Shown here piece after piece: positions 1-7,501 of a stretch of 7,501 bases of DNA (position 1 is its first letter; every line of letters starts with the position of its first letter). The stretch is from Actinomycetes bacterium (GTDB lineage: Bacteria > Actinomycetota > Actinomycetes > Actinomycetales > Dermatophilaceae). The position numbers and the translations under genes were made by a program. Location of the stretch: assembly GCA_023451855.1 (NCBI GenBank), contig JAEXXY010000398.1, forward strand, positions 1-7,501, in the 5' to 3' direction. Below the pieces are notes generated by a model. That model was not told where the DNA came from. It searched no databases and was given only the letters and a program-made list of their open reading frames with translations.

Positions 1-441
1 GGGTTCAGGCCCTCGGCCGACCCCGCGGTCCAAGCAGCACCGGCCTCCTCCGACGCGCCCGCGACCGGTGCCGAGCGGCGCCCCGCGCCGTCCCCCGGCT
101 TCCGGCCGAGCGCACCCGTGCGCGTCGCGGACGGCGACCTGGGCCGGCTGCTCGCTCCGAGCCCTCGCCCCTCGTCCGTCTCGCACTCCCTGGTCACGGT
201 CCGTCGCGGCGACACGCTCTGGAGCATCGCGCGCAGCCACCTCGGTCCCGACGCCTCCGACGCCGACGTCGCACGGGCGTGGCCCCGTTGGTACGCCGCC
301 AACCGCGAGGTCGTCGGGGCCGACCCCGACCTCCTCGTCCCGGGTCTGCAGCTCGTCCCGCCGGGACCCGCCGGCCCGGCTGCGAGCCCCACGAGCCCCA
401 CAAACCCCACAATCCGCCACCTGGTCCCGAAGGAGCGATGA
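1..441 (+). CDS. LysM peptidoglycan-binding domain protein, C-terminal part (5' end outside window)
   Basis: The frame is open from base 1 to a TGA at 439-441, giving 146 residues of a protein that begins upstream. The first ~60 residues are rich in Pro, Ala and Ser, like a disordered linker. Residues ~63-121 form one LysM module: it opens with VTVRRGDTLWSIA (from base 193), continues with a WYAANR helix and closes with LLVPGLQLVPP. LysM modules bind the N-acetylglucosamine backbone of peptidoglycan, so the protein probably acts at the cell envelope. No signal peptide or membrane segment can be judged because the N-terminus is missing. A short Pro/Thr/Ser tail follows the module. The stop overlaps the ATG of the next gene, which suggests translational coupling. 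LysM is sure; the full architecture is unknown. In related actinobacteria large LysM proteins, some with regulatory domains, occur next to Rv3235-family genes (recalled, not checked). Confidence 0.82.
   Translation, partial: GFRPSADPAVQAAPASSDAPATGAERRPAPSPGFRPSAPVRVADGDLGRLLAPSPRPSSVSHSLVTVRRGDTLWSIARSHLGPDASDADVARAWPRWYAANREVVGADPDLLVPGLQLVPPGPAGPAASPTSPTNPTIRHLVPKER
430..435 (+). promoter_or_regulatory. Ribosome binding site that bears on the start of the Rv3235-family gene
   Basis: AAGGAG at 430-435 is the only good Shine-Dalgarno match here. It lies 2 nt before the ATG at 438, which is too close for normal initiation, but 8 nt before an in-frame GTG at 444. The ATG gives the classic 4-nt ATGA overlap with the upstream stop. 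The GTG gives better spacing and would shorten the protein by two residues. Confidence 0.5.
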
Positions 442-962
442 CCGTGCCGACCTCGAGAGCCACCCATCCCGGCGGGTTCACCGTGCGCGCCCTGCCGCAG
501 ACGGCCCCGGCCGTCATCTCCGCCGACGAGGCCTGGCAGGGCGATCAGCCCTACGCCCAGGACGCCCTCGCGCTCGACTTCTTCGGCGCCCGCGAGGACG
601 ACGACTTCGGCCGTCGCCCCACCCGCACGAGCCAGCTGCCCGACGCCGGAGCCTTCGTGGCCAAGCTGTCCCAGGCGGTCGTCGAGGTGGTCTCCGGGCA
701 GCGTCCGGCGCCCCAGCTCATCCGCCACACGAGCCCGACGACCTACTCCGTCCTCGCCCGACAGGCCATGGTGGCCGCACGCCGTCGCACGCCGGGCCCG
801 CGACGCCCGGCGATCGTGCGTCGCGTCCGGGTCTGCGAGCCCCGAGACGGGGTCGTGGAGGCGTGCGCCGTGGTGCTCTCGCACGGGCGGGTGCGCGCGC
901 TCGCGCTGCGTCTCGAGGGCCTCGACGGCCGATGGGTCGTCACCGCCCTCACCATCGGCTGA
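438..962 (+). CDS. Rv3235 family (DUF6459-like) protein of unknown function
   Basis: This encodes 174 residues from ATG 438, or 172 from GTG 444 (see the ribosome binding site at 430). The N-terminal ~65 residues are low in complexity and acidic/Pro-rich, so probably flexible. The conserved part is residues ~70-174: an Ala/Val helix leading into EVVSGQRPAPQL, then RRVRVCEPRDGVVEA, and finally RVRALALRLEGLDGRW with TALTIG at the very C-terminus. This layout matches the actinobacterial family named after M. tuberculosis Rv3235, also found not far from secA1. No catalytic residues, membrane segment or signal peptide are visible, so it is probably cytoplasmic. Its function is unknown. The 4-nt overlap with the LysM gene suggests one transcript, ended by the hairpin at 1019. 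The family call rests on recalled motifs, not on an alignment. Confidence 0.82.
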   Translation: MTVPTSRATHPGGFTVRALPQTAPAVISADEAWQGDQPYAQDALALDFFGAREDDDFGRRPTRTSQLPDAGAFVAKLSQAVVEVVSGQRPAPQLIRHTSPTTYSVLARQAMVAARRRTPGPRRPAIVRRVRVCEPRDGVVEACAVVLSHGRVRALALRLEGLDGRWVVTALTIG

Positions 963-1018
963 TCCGGCGGGACGCGCAGTCCTGCGCGACGCGCCCGGAC
1001 GCTGCCCTGCACGACGCG

Positions 1019-1060
1019 ACGCGGGCCCCGACCCAGGTGGTCGGGGCCCGCGTGTCTTTC
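1019..1060 (+). terminator. Strong hairpin terminator in the convergent gap (probably bidirectional)
   Basis: A perfect 15-bp inverted repeat has arms at 1019-1033 and 1039-1053 around a 5-nt loop (CAGGT). It lies 56 nt past the Rv3235-family stop and 43 nt past the secA stop on the other strand. On the plus strand it is followed by a modest T-rich run (GTCTTTC). On the minus strand no U-tract follows, which is common for actinobacterial terminators. A smaller inverted repeat, CGCGCA/TGCGCG at 973-988, precedes it. The rest of the 963-1096 gap shows nothing else. Confidence 0.8.
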
Positions 1061-1096
1061 GTCGCGTGTCATTCGTGCGCGCTGCGCGTCGCGGCG

Positions 1097-3910
<2,814 letters not shown>

Positions 3911-3967
3911 CTGGTGATCTCACTCCCGACTGAACGTGTGGGCTCGCCCGGTGGGCGGGCTCCATCG

Positions 3968-3989
3968 CCCGTGATGGGTCACGGGACCC
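3968..3989 (-). promoter_or_regulatory. Two overlapping, mutually exclusive hairpins in the secA leader
   Basis: In the minus-strand RNA, GGGTC (3989-3985) pairs with GACCC (3980-3976) around a 4-nt loop. Alternatively CCCGTGA (3985-3979) pairs with TCACGGG (3974-3968), also around a 4-nt loop. The two share bases 3976-3985, so only one can form at a time. Both lie 58-79 nt upstream of the secA ATG. All pairs were read directly from the sequence; a regulatory role is inference. Confidence 0.35.
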
Positions 3990-4053
3990 GCCTAGGCTAG
4001 CCGCCCTTCCGACTCTCGGACCAACGCACACCGGACCCGCTCGGTTCCGAACC

Positions 4054-4066
4054 GGTCACGGTGACC
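4054..4066. repeat. 13-bp palindrome directly after the glycosylase stop codon
   Basis: GGTCAC at 4054-4059 and GTGACC at 4061-4066 are perfect inverted arms around a single central G. The palindrome abuts the glycosylase stop codon (4067-4069). A second small inverted repeat, CGGTT/AACCG at 4042-4054, lies next to it. The 1-nt spacer is too short for an RNA loop without opening pairs, so a protein-binding site is as plausible as a weak terminator. Confidence 0.4.
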
Positions 4067-5284
4067 TCATGGCGCGTCGGCCCAGCCGGCCGGCAGGTCG
4101 ACCCGGCCCAGCCCCAGCCACTGCGCCATCGACTCGAGGTTGCGCACCAGGGCGGCCCGGGCCTCCGCCGGAGCGCCGGGCTCCCACGTGACGCGCGGGC
4201 ACCGCAGCACGCCGGATGCCCGGTCGGCCTTGAGGTCGCACCGGGCCACGAGGGCGTCGCCGTGCAGGAACGGCAGGACGTAGTAGCCGTGCACGCGCTG
4301 GTGGGCCGGCGTGTAGATCTCGATGCGGTAGTGGAAGTCCCACAGGTCGTGGATCCGCTCGCGCTGCCACACGAGCGAGTCGAACGGGCTGACGAGTGCC
4401 TCGGCGTGGACGCGGCGGGGCAGGCGAGCCTCGGCGTGCAGCCAGGCCGGACGCCAGCCGGGCACCTCGACGGGCACGAGCTCACCGCAGGCGACGAGGC
4501 GCGCGATGGCGGGCCGGGCGTCCTCGCGCTTGATCCGGAAGTAGTCGGCCAGGCACAGCTCGGTGCCGACGCCGTGGGCGCGAGCGGCGATGCGGACGAG
4601 CTCGAGGTACCGGTCGGGGTCGGCCTCGGGGCCGGGACGCTGCGTCCACGCCGGCCGCTGGGCGGGCGGCGCCGTGGCGGCCAGCGAGGCGTACCGACGC
4701 TCGAACTGCGTCGTGCGCCCGGCCGAGCTGATGCGTCCTGCCCAGAAGAGGTACTCGAGGGCCTGCTTGACCTCCGACCAGTTCCAGCCCCAGTGGTCCT
4801 TGCGCCGGGGCTGGTCGTGCTCGAGGGCGGCTTCGACCTCTCGGGCGGTCATCGGCCCGCGTGCCACGACCTCGGCCTCGACGACGTCGACGAAGTCGGG
4901 CCGCTCGGCGAGGATCCGCCGCATGCCACCCCACGCCTTCTCGGCGGCGGCGCGCATCCGCGGGTCGAGCAGCGGCCACGTGGACGGTGGGATGAGGCTC
5001 GCCTCGTGGGCCCAGTACTCGACGAGCCGGCGGGGCGCTCGGTCGCGAGCGCGGTCGAGCAGCGACGTGTCGTAGGGCCCGAGGCGGGAGAAGAGCGGCA
5101 GGTACTGGCTGCGCGCCAGCACGTTGACGCTGTCGATCTGGATGACGCCGACGCGGTCGATGACACGCTGGACGTGGCGCATCGTCGCGGCGAACGGCTC
5201 GGGGCGTGGGTCGAGGAAGCCCTGCGCGGCGATGGCGACGCGTCGGGCCTGGGCGCGGCTGAGCCGGCGCGGAGCAGCGGTCAC
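4067..5284 (-). CDS. YcaQ/AlkX-type DNA glycosylase (HTH_42 winged-helix family)
   Basis: 405 residues, matching the ~410 of E. coli YcaQ. This family (PF06224, formerly DUF1006) comprises monofunctional DNA glycosylases built from winged-helix repeats. YcaQ/AlkX unhook nitrogen-mustard-type interstrand crosslinks, and the AlkZ branch resolves azinomycin crosslinks. The catalytic motif is visible: Q49-I50-D51 in VGVIQIDSVNVLARSQY, the QxD form of the AlkX/YcaQ branch and not the QxQ of AlkZ. Other family blocks are EYWAHEASLIP, the FWAGRIS region, SPFDSLVW and the C-terminal GYYVLPFLHGDALVARCDLKAD. The GTG start (5284-5282) is chosen because GAGGA (5296-5292) sits 7 nt upstream and upstream codons would run into the regulator gene. 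It follows the regulator by 41 nt, so the two are probably co-transcribed. The substrate here is inferred. Confidence 0.9.
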   Translation of the reverse strand: MTAAPRRLSRAQARRVAIAAQGFLDPRPEPFAATMRHVQRVIDRVGVIQIDSVNVLARSQYLPLFSRLGPYDTSLLDRARDRAPRRLVEYWAHEASLIPPSTWPLLDPRMRAAAEKAWGGMRRILAERPDFVDVVEAEVVARGPMTAREVEAALEHDQPRRKDHWGWNWSEVKQALEYLFWAGRISSAGRTTQFERRYASLAATAPPAQRPAWTQRPGPEADPDRYLELVRIAARAHGVGTELCLADYFRIKREDARPAIARLVACGELVPVEVPGWRPAWLHAEARLPRRVHAEALVSPFDSLVWQRERIHDLWDFHYRIEIYTPAHQRVHGYYVLPFLHGDALVARCDLKADRASGVLRCPRVTWEPGAPAEARAALVRNLESMAQWLGLGRVDLPAGWADAP

Positions 5285-5310
5285 GTGAAGGTCCTCGTCG
5301 GTGGGGCGCT

Positions 5311-5338
5311 CGTCAGCCGGGGTCGTCAGTCGGGGTCG
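5311..5338 (-). repeat. 13-bp tandem duplication across the response regulator stop codon
   Basis: On the minus strand CGACCCCGACTGA (5338-5326) is followed at once by CGACCCCGGCTGA (5325-5313), one mismatch in 13, with two further matching bases to 5311. The first copy encodes the last residues and stop of the regulator. The second lies in the 41-nt gap and repeats a TGA. It looks like a recent slippage duplication. Confidence 0.7.
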
Positions 5339-6006
5339 ATGAGCCGCTGCCGCACGGCGTACATCGCCGCCTCCATCCGCGAGTGCATCTGCAGCTTGTC
5401 GAGGATGTTGCGGATGTGGTTGCGCACCGTGTTCTCGGAGATGAACAGGTCCTGGGCGATCTCGCGGTTGAGCTTGCCCCGCGCGACGTGCCTGAGGATG
5501 TCGAGCTCGCGCTCCGTGAGCCGGGGCGCCTCGAGGCCCGGCGCGGCGGCCGGGACGGTCTCGCGCTGGCTGATCGCGGCGAACTCGGTGAGCAGCTTGG
5601 AGGCCATGAGCGGGGACAGCAGCGACTGACCGTCGTGCAGACGACGGATGCCGTCGGCCACCTCCTCGGGCGGCACGTCCTTGAGCAGGTACCCGTTGGC
5701 TCCGGCGCGGACCGCCTCGAAGAGGTTGGCCTCCTCGTCGGAGCTGGTCAGCATGAGGATGCGCGCAGAGGGCATCCGTTGCTTGATCGCGCGGCACGCG
5801 TCGATGCCGCCGCGCTTGGGCATGCTGACGTCCATGACGATGACGTCGGGGGCCTTCTCCTCGGCGACGCTGACCGCCTCGACGCCGTCGGCGGCCTCAC
5901 CGACGACCTTGATGCCGTCCTCGGTCTCGAGCACGGTCTGCAGTCCGCGGCGGTAGAGGGCGTGGTCGTCGACGATGAGGACACGGATGACATCCGGCGG
6001 GTTCAC
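5326..6006 (-). CDS. NarL/LuxR-family two-component response regulator, no kinase adjacent
   Basis: 226 residues, the usual size for this family. Residues ~6-125 are a CheY-like receiver with acidic pocket D13-D14, phospho-acceptor D59 in VIVMDVSMP, T87 (LTSSD) and K109 (GYLLKD), so all key residues are intact. A linker (~130-160) leads to a LuxR-type helix-turn-helix at ~163-222: LTERELDILRHVARG, then NREIAQDLFISENTVRNHI. It should bind DNA as a phosphorylation-controlled dimer in the cytoplasm. The GTG start (6006-6004) has AGGA (6017-6014) 7 nt upstream and an in-frame stop just before, so nothing longer is possible from there. No histidine kinase lies in the window. It sits between hpf and the glycosylase gene; I recall similar regulators near hpf and secA in Streptomyces. 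Its targets and signal are unknown. Confidence 0.95.
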   Translation of the reverse strand: MNPPDVIRVLIVDDHALYRRGLQTVLETEDGIKVVGEAADGVEAVSVAEEKAPDVIVMDVSMPKRGGIDACRAIKQRMPSARILMLTSSDEEANLFEAVRAGANGYLLKDVPPEEVADGIRRLHDGQSLLSPLMASKLLTEFAAISQRETVPAAAPGLEAPRLTERELDILRHVARGKLNREIAQDLFISENTVRNHIRNILDKLQMHSRMEAAMYAVRQRLIDPD

Positions 6007-6106
6007 CTGCCCATCCTGTCAAACCGCGCGGACAACGCACGTCGCCGCGCGCGGACCGTTCCCCCTTCGCGCTGACAGGCTTCACGCTGACGGGCCTGGG
6101 GACGGC

Positions 6107-6142
6107 CCGGGGCGCCGCCCGCTCCTGCGGACGGCGCCCCGG
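6107..6142 (-). terminator. GC-rich hairpin terminator after hpf
   Basis: Perfect 11-bp arms at 6107-6117 and 6132-6142 continue, after one mismatched pair, into a 4-bp stem (6119-6122 with 6127-6130) around a 4-nt loop. It begins 35 nt past the hpf stop in the direction of transcription. No U-tract follows, as is common in high-GC actinobacteria. It separates hpf from the regulator gene and implies a separate promoter for the latter in 6007-6106, where I see no convincing hexamers. Confidence 0.65.
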
Positions 6143-6151
6143 CGCGCGAGG

Positions 6152-6173
6152 GACGCGGTGCTGACGCGGTGCT
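6152..6173. repeat. Perfect 11-bp tandem repeat just after the hpf stop
   Basis: GACGCGGTGCT occurs twice back to back at 6152-6162 and 6163-6173, 4 nt beyond the hpf stop codon (6178-6180) and before the terminator hairpin. No coding role is possible there. It is probably a slippage duplication. Confidence 0.75.
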
Positions 6174-6177
6174 GGCC

Positions 6178-6813
6178 TCAGCCCGCGGCCGCGACCTCCT
6201 GGGCGGTCTGGAGGTGCAGGACGCCGTAGCTCCAGCCACGGCGTCGGTAGACGACGCTCGGGCGGTCGGTGTCGGCGTCGTGGAAGAGGAAGAAGTCGTG
6301 GCCGACGAGCTCCATCTGGTTCACGGCGTCCTCGAGGGACATCGGGGCGGCCGTGTGGACCTTCTCGCGCACCTCGATCGGGCTGTTGCCGAGCGCGCCG
6401 AAGCGGTCGAGGTCGTCAATGCGTCCCTCGTCGGGGGCCGTGTCGCGCGCGGCGGTCTCCCCCGCTGCGTCGATGCGTGCCGTCGCCTGTGCCACCGACT
6501 CCGGGACCCGCCGTCCCCGGCTCACCTTCCGCTTGTCGTGCAGGCGCCGCAACCGATCCATGAGCTTGTCGACGGCCGCGTCGAGCGCGGCGTACTTGTC
6601 GTCGAGGCAGGCCTCGGCACGGATCACCGGGCCCTTGGCCCGGCACGTGATCTCGACCTTCTCAGACCCTCGGGCGACATGCTCGTGGGTGACGACGACG
6701 TCGATGCGGTGCACCTTCGGGGCGAGCGCGGGCACCTTGGCCAGTCGCTCGTCCAGCTGCTGACGGAATCGGTCGGGGATCTGGACGTGACGCCCAGTGA
6801 CGACGATCTCCAC
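6178..6813 (-). CDS. hpf: Ribosome hibernation promoting factor, long form (HPF)
   Basis: 211 residues, the size of long HPF (M. tuberculosis Rv3241c is about the same). Long HPF binds the 30S decoding region and pairs 70S ribosomes into inactive 100S dimers during stress or stationary phase. Residues 1-~100 are the S30AE/RaiA fold, starting VEIVVTGRHVQIPD. Its second helix, DDKYAALDAAVDKLMDRL (71-88), ends in a basic run, RRLHDKRK. A linker (~101-150) rich in Ala, Asp and Arg follows. Residues ~155-200 are the dimerisation domain, with MSLEDAVNQMELVGHDFFLF then VVYRRRGWSYGVLHL. The GTG start (6813-6811) is fixed by the AAGGAGG at 6824-6818 and by the family N-terminus. A terminator follows at 6107. 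The 248-nt gap upstream suggests its own promoter. In many bacteria hpf is controlled by stress sigma factors; which one applies here is unknown. Confidence 0.96.
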   Translation of the reverse strand: MEIVVTGRHVQIPDRFRQQLDERLAKVPALAPKVHRIDVVVTHEHVARGSEKVEITCRAKGPVIRAEACLDDKYAALDAAVDKLMDRLRRLHDKRKVSRGRRVPESVAQATARIDAAGETAARDTAPDEGRIDDLDRFGALGNSPIEVREKVHTAAPMSLEDAVNQMELVGHDFFLFHDADTDRPSVVYRRRGWSYGVLHLQTAQEVAAAG

Positions 6814-6817
6814 GGTT

Positions 6818-6824
6818 CCTCCTT
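6818..6824 (-). promoter_or_regulatory. Consensus ribosome binding site of hpf
   Basis: AAGGAGG in the minus strand ends 4 nt before the GTG at 6813. It is the strongest Shine-Dalgarno match in the window and settles the start codon. A 5-bp hairpin (GCACG/CGTGC at 6831-6847, 7-nt loop) lies just upstream of it in the leader. Confidence 0.75.
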
Positions 6825-6951
6825 GATCGCGCACGGCTTCTTCGTGCTGCGCAGAAATGCGGTTCGGGCCGGGCCACGCGGGAGCCGGCCCACTGTCGGG
6901 TCGGCACCACCCCTTCCGCTCGATCACGCCTCCGGCCCGGCACCGGACCAC

Positions 6952-6965
6952 TGACCACCTGGTCA
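6952..6965. promoter_or_regulatory. Operator-like palindrome upstream of hpf
   Basis: TGACCA at 6952-6957 and TGGTCA at 6960-6965 are perfect inverted arms around 2 nt. A further partial half-site (GGACCA) starts 8 bp to the left. It lies ~140 nt before the hpf start, overlapping a TATGAC hexamer (6967-6962) and just downstream of an ECF-like element. This is the shape of a dimeric regulator site. I cannot name the protein. Confidence 0.4.
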
Positions 6966-6973
6966 TACCCGCA

Positions 6974-6999
6974 AGCCGTACCCCGGAGGACGGGGTTCC
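6974..6999 (-). promoter_or_regulatory. Possible ECF-sigma-type promoter for hpf
   Basis: On the minus strand GGAAC (6999-6995) is followed after exactly 18 nt by GCT (6976-6974). The SigR/SigH consensus, GGAAT or GGAAC, 18 nt, GTT, differs by one base in the -10 part. A 6-bp inverted repeat (6980-6985 with 6991-6996) sits in the spacer and could instead be a weak terminator for the comF-like gene. Another hairpin lies at 7003-7021. I see no good housekeeping promoter in the 6814-7061 gap. Confidence 0.25.
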
Positions 7000-7061
7000 A
7001 TGACCCGACCCTACTTCGGGTGCGAGCCCGGTGGAAGGAGTGCCCGGTGTCTCGTCGAACA

Positions 7062-7501
7062 TCACAGTCGCGGACCTCGGGCGCCCGTTCCCGGGCGCGT
7101 CGTCGGGGCGGGCGTGGCCGCCACGGTGGCGCCCACGACGTCCGCCGCACCGGCTGCTCGCAGCGCCCGGGCGGCCTCGGCGAGAGTGGCCCCGGTGGTC
7201 AGGACGTCGTCGACGACGACGCATCGCCGCCCACGGATCACGTTGCGCCACAATGGTTTCACCACCATCGACCCCTCGAGATTGCGTCGCCTCTCGGCTC
7301 GGCCGAGGGCCGCCTGGTCTCGGGTGCGGCGGGTGGGGGCCAGGGCCACCGCGAGCCGGATGGTGACTGGCGCCACTGGACCCGTGGGGTGCCGCGACGC
7401 GCCGAGCGCGTGGGCCGTGAGCTCGGTGAGCGGCGTGTCGCCGCGCCGGCGCTCGGCGCGACGCGAGGACGGGACGGGCACGAGCAGGACCGGGCCCGAG
7501 G
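7062..7501 (-). CDS. ComF family phosphoribosyltransferase-like protein, C-terminal part (5' end outside window)
   Basis: 145 residues are visible up to the TGA at 7064-7062; the frame stays open to the window edge. The fragment has the family signatures in order: LLVPVPSSRRAERRRG, then RRTRDQAALGRAERRRN, then the PRPP-binding loop VVVDDVLTTGATL (DDVLTTGAT at fragment residues 97-105), followed by a final Ala-rich helix and a short Pro/Thr/Gly tail. ComF proteins have a type I phosphoribosyltransferase fold and, in Gram-positives, are linked to DNA uptake. In actinobacteria the role is not established. The usual N-terminal four-cysteine zinc site would be outside the window. It resembles M. 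tuberculosis Rv3242c, also upstream of hpf. Family is sure; enzymatic activity is not. Confidence 0.92.
   Translation of the reverse strand, partial: SGPVLLVPVPSSRRAERRRGDTPLTELTAHALGASRHPTGPVAPVTIRLAVALAPTRRTRDQAALGRAERRRNLEGSMVVKPLWRNVIRGRRCVVVDDVLTTGATLAEAARALRAAGAADVVGATVAATPAPTTRPGTGARGPRL

Larger units (their letters stand above)
3911..4066 (-). promoter_or_regulatory. secA leader and probable promoter region
   Basis: This 156-nt gap separates the glycosylase stop from the secA ATG. On the minus strand the best -10-like hexamer is TAGCCT (3999-3994), with a weak TTGGTC (4024-4019) 19 nt upstream as a possible -35. Spacing and match are both poor, so the promoter is tentative. Downstream, the would-be leader RNA can form several hairpins (given separately). 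Nearest the start codon are GC-rich arms at 3953-3957 and 3945-3949 with a 3-nt loop. No leader peptide like SecM is evident. Confidence 0.35.

Noticed and set aside
4061..5629. A 522-codon plus-strand frame opposite the glycosylase and regulator
   Set aside because: It is antisense to two well-supported genes and its composition is that of a shadow frame. The same applies to the plus-strand frames opposite hpf (6169-6954) and the regulator (5383-6075).
5285..5797. Upstream extension of the glycosylase frame to 576 residues
   Set aside because: The extension would overlap the response regulator by over 470 nt in another frame and has no family similarity. The GTG at 5284 has a proper ribosome binding site and gives the normal family length.
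6017..6022. A perfect TTGACA on the minus strand before the response regulator
   Set aside because: It lies only 10 nt before the GTG start and overlaps the AGGA of its ribosome binding site. No TANNNT hexamer lies 16-19 nt downstream, and a promoter there would start inside the gene.
6034..6062. GGAAC...GTT pair upstream of the response regulator resembling an ECF sigma promoter
   Set aside because: The spacer is 21 nt; SigR/SigE-type promoters need about 16-19 nt.

Overview
The window is a very GC-rich piece of a high-GC Gram-positive chromosome. SecA1 without a zinc finger, an Rv3235-family protein, and a ComF/HPF/SecA block matching what I recall around M. tuberculosis Rv3240c-Rv3242c all point to an actinobacterium. 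The SecA sequence variants suggest Micrococcales (Intrasporangiaceae-like), but that placement is from memory and not tested.

Layout. Positions 1-962 (+) hold the end of a LysM-domain protein and an Rv3235-family gene, joined head to tail. They run towards secA and stop at a strong hairpin (1019-1053) in the convergent gap. Everything from 1097 to 7501 is on the minus strand. Read in the direction of transcription, the order is: ComF-family phosphoribosyltransferase (5' end outside the window), 248-nt gap, long-form ribosome hibernation factor hpf, terminator-like hairpin, a NarL/LuxR-type response regulator with no kinase in view, 41-nt gap, a YcaQ/AlkX-type DNA glycosylase, 156-nt leader, and secA.

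How they fit together. These are mostly household functions: preprotein export (SecA), ribosome silencing in stress or stationary phase (HPF), DNA repair (glycosylase) and a regulator of unknown input. The regulator and the glycosylase are probably co-transcribed. hpf and secA each have a long leader, so they probably have their own promoters.

I see no mobile element, CRISPR array, RNA gene or defence island, and no convincing new system. The items most worth a second look are two mutually exclusive hairpins in the secA leader, an operator-like palindrome next to a possible ECF-type promoter upstream of hpf, the orphan regulator-glycosylase pair, and three short tandem duplications at or near gene 3' ends.
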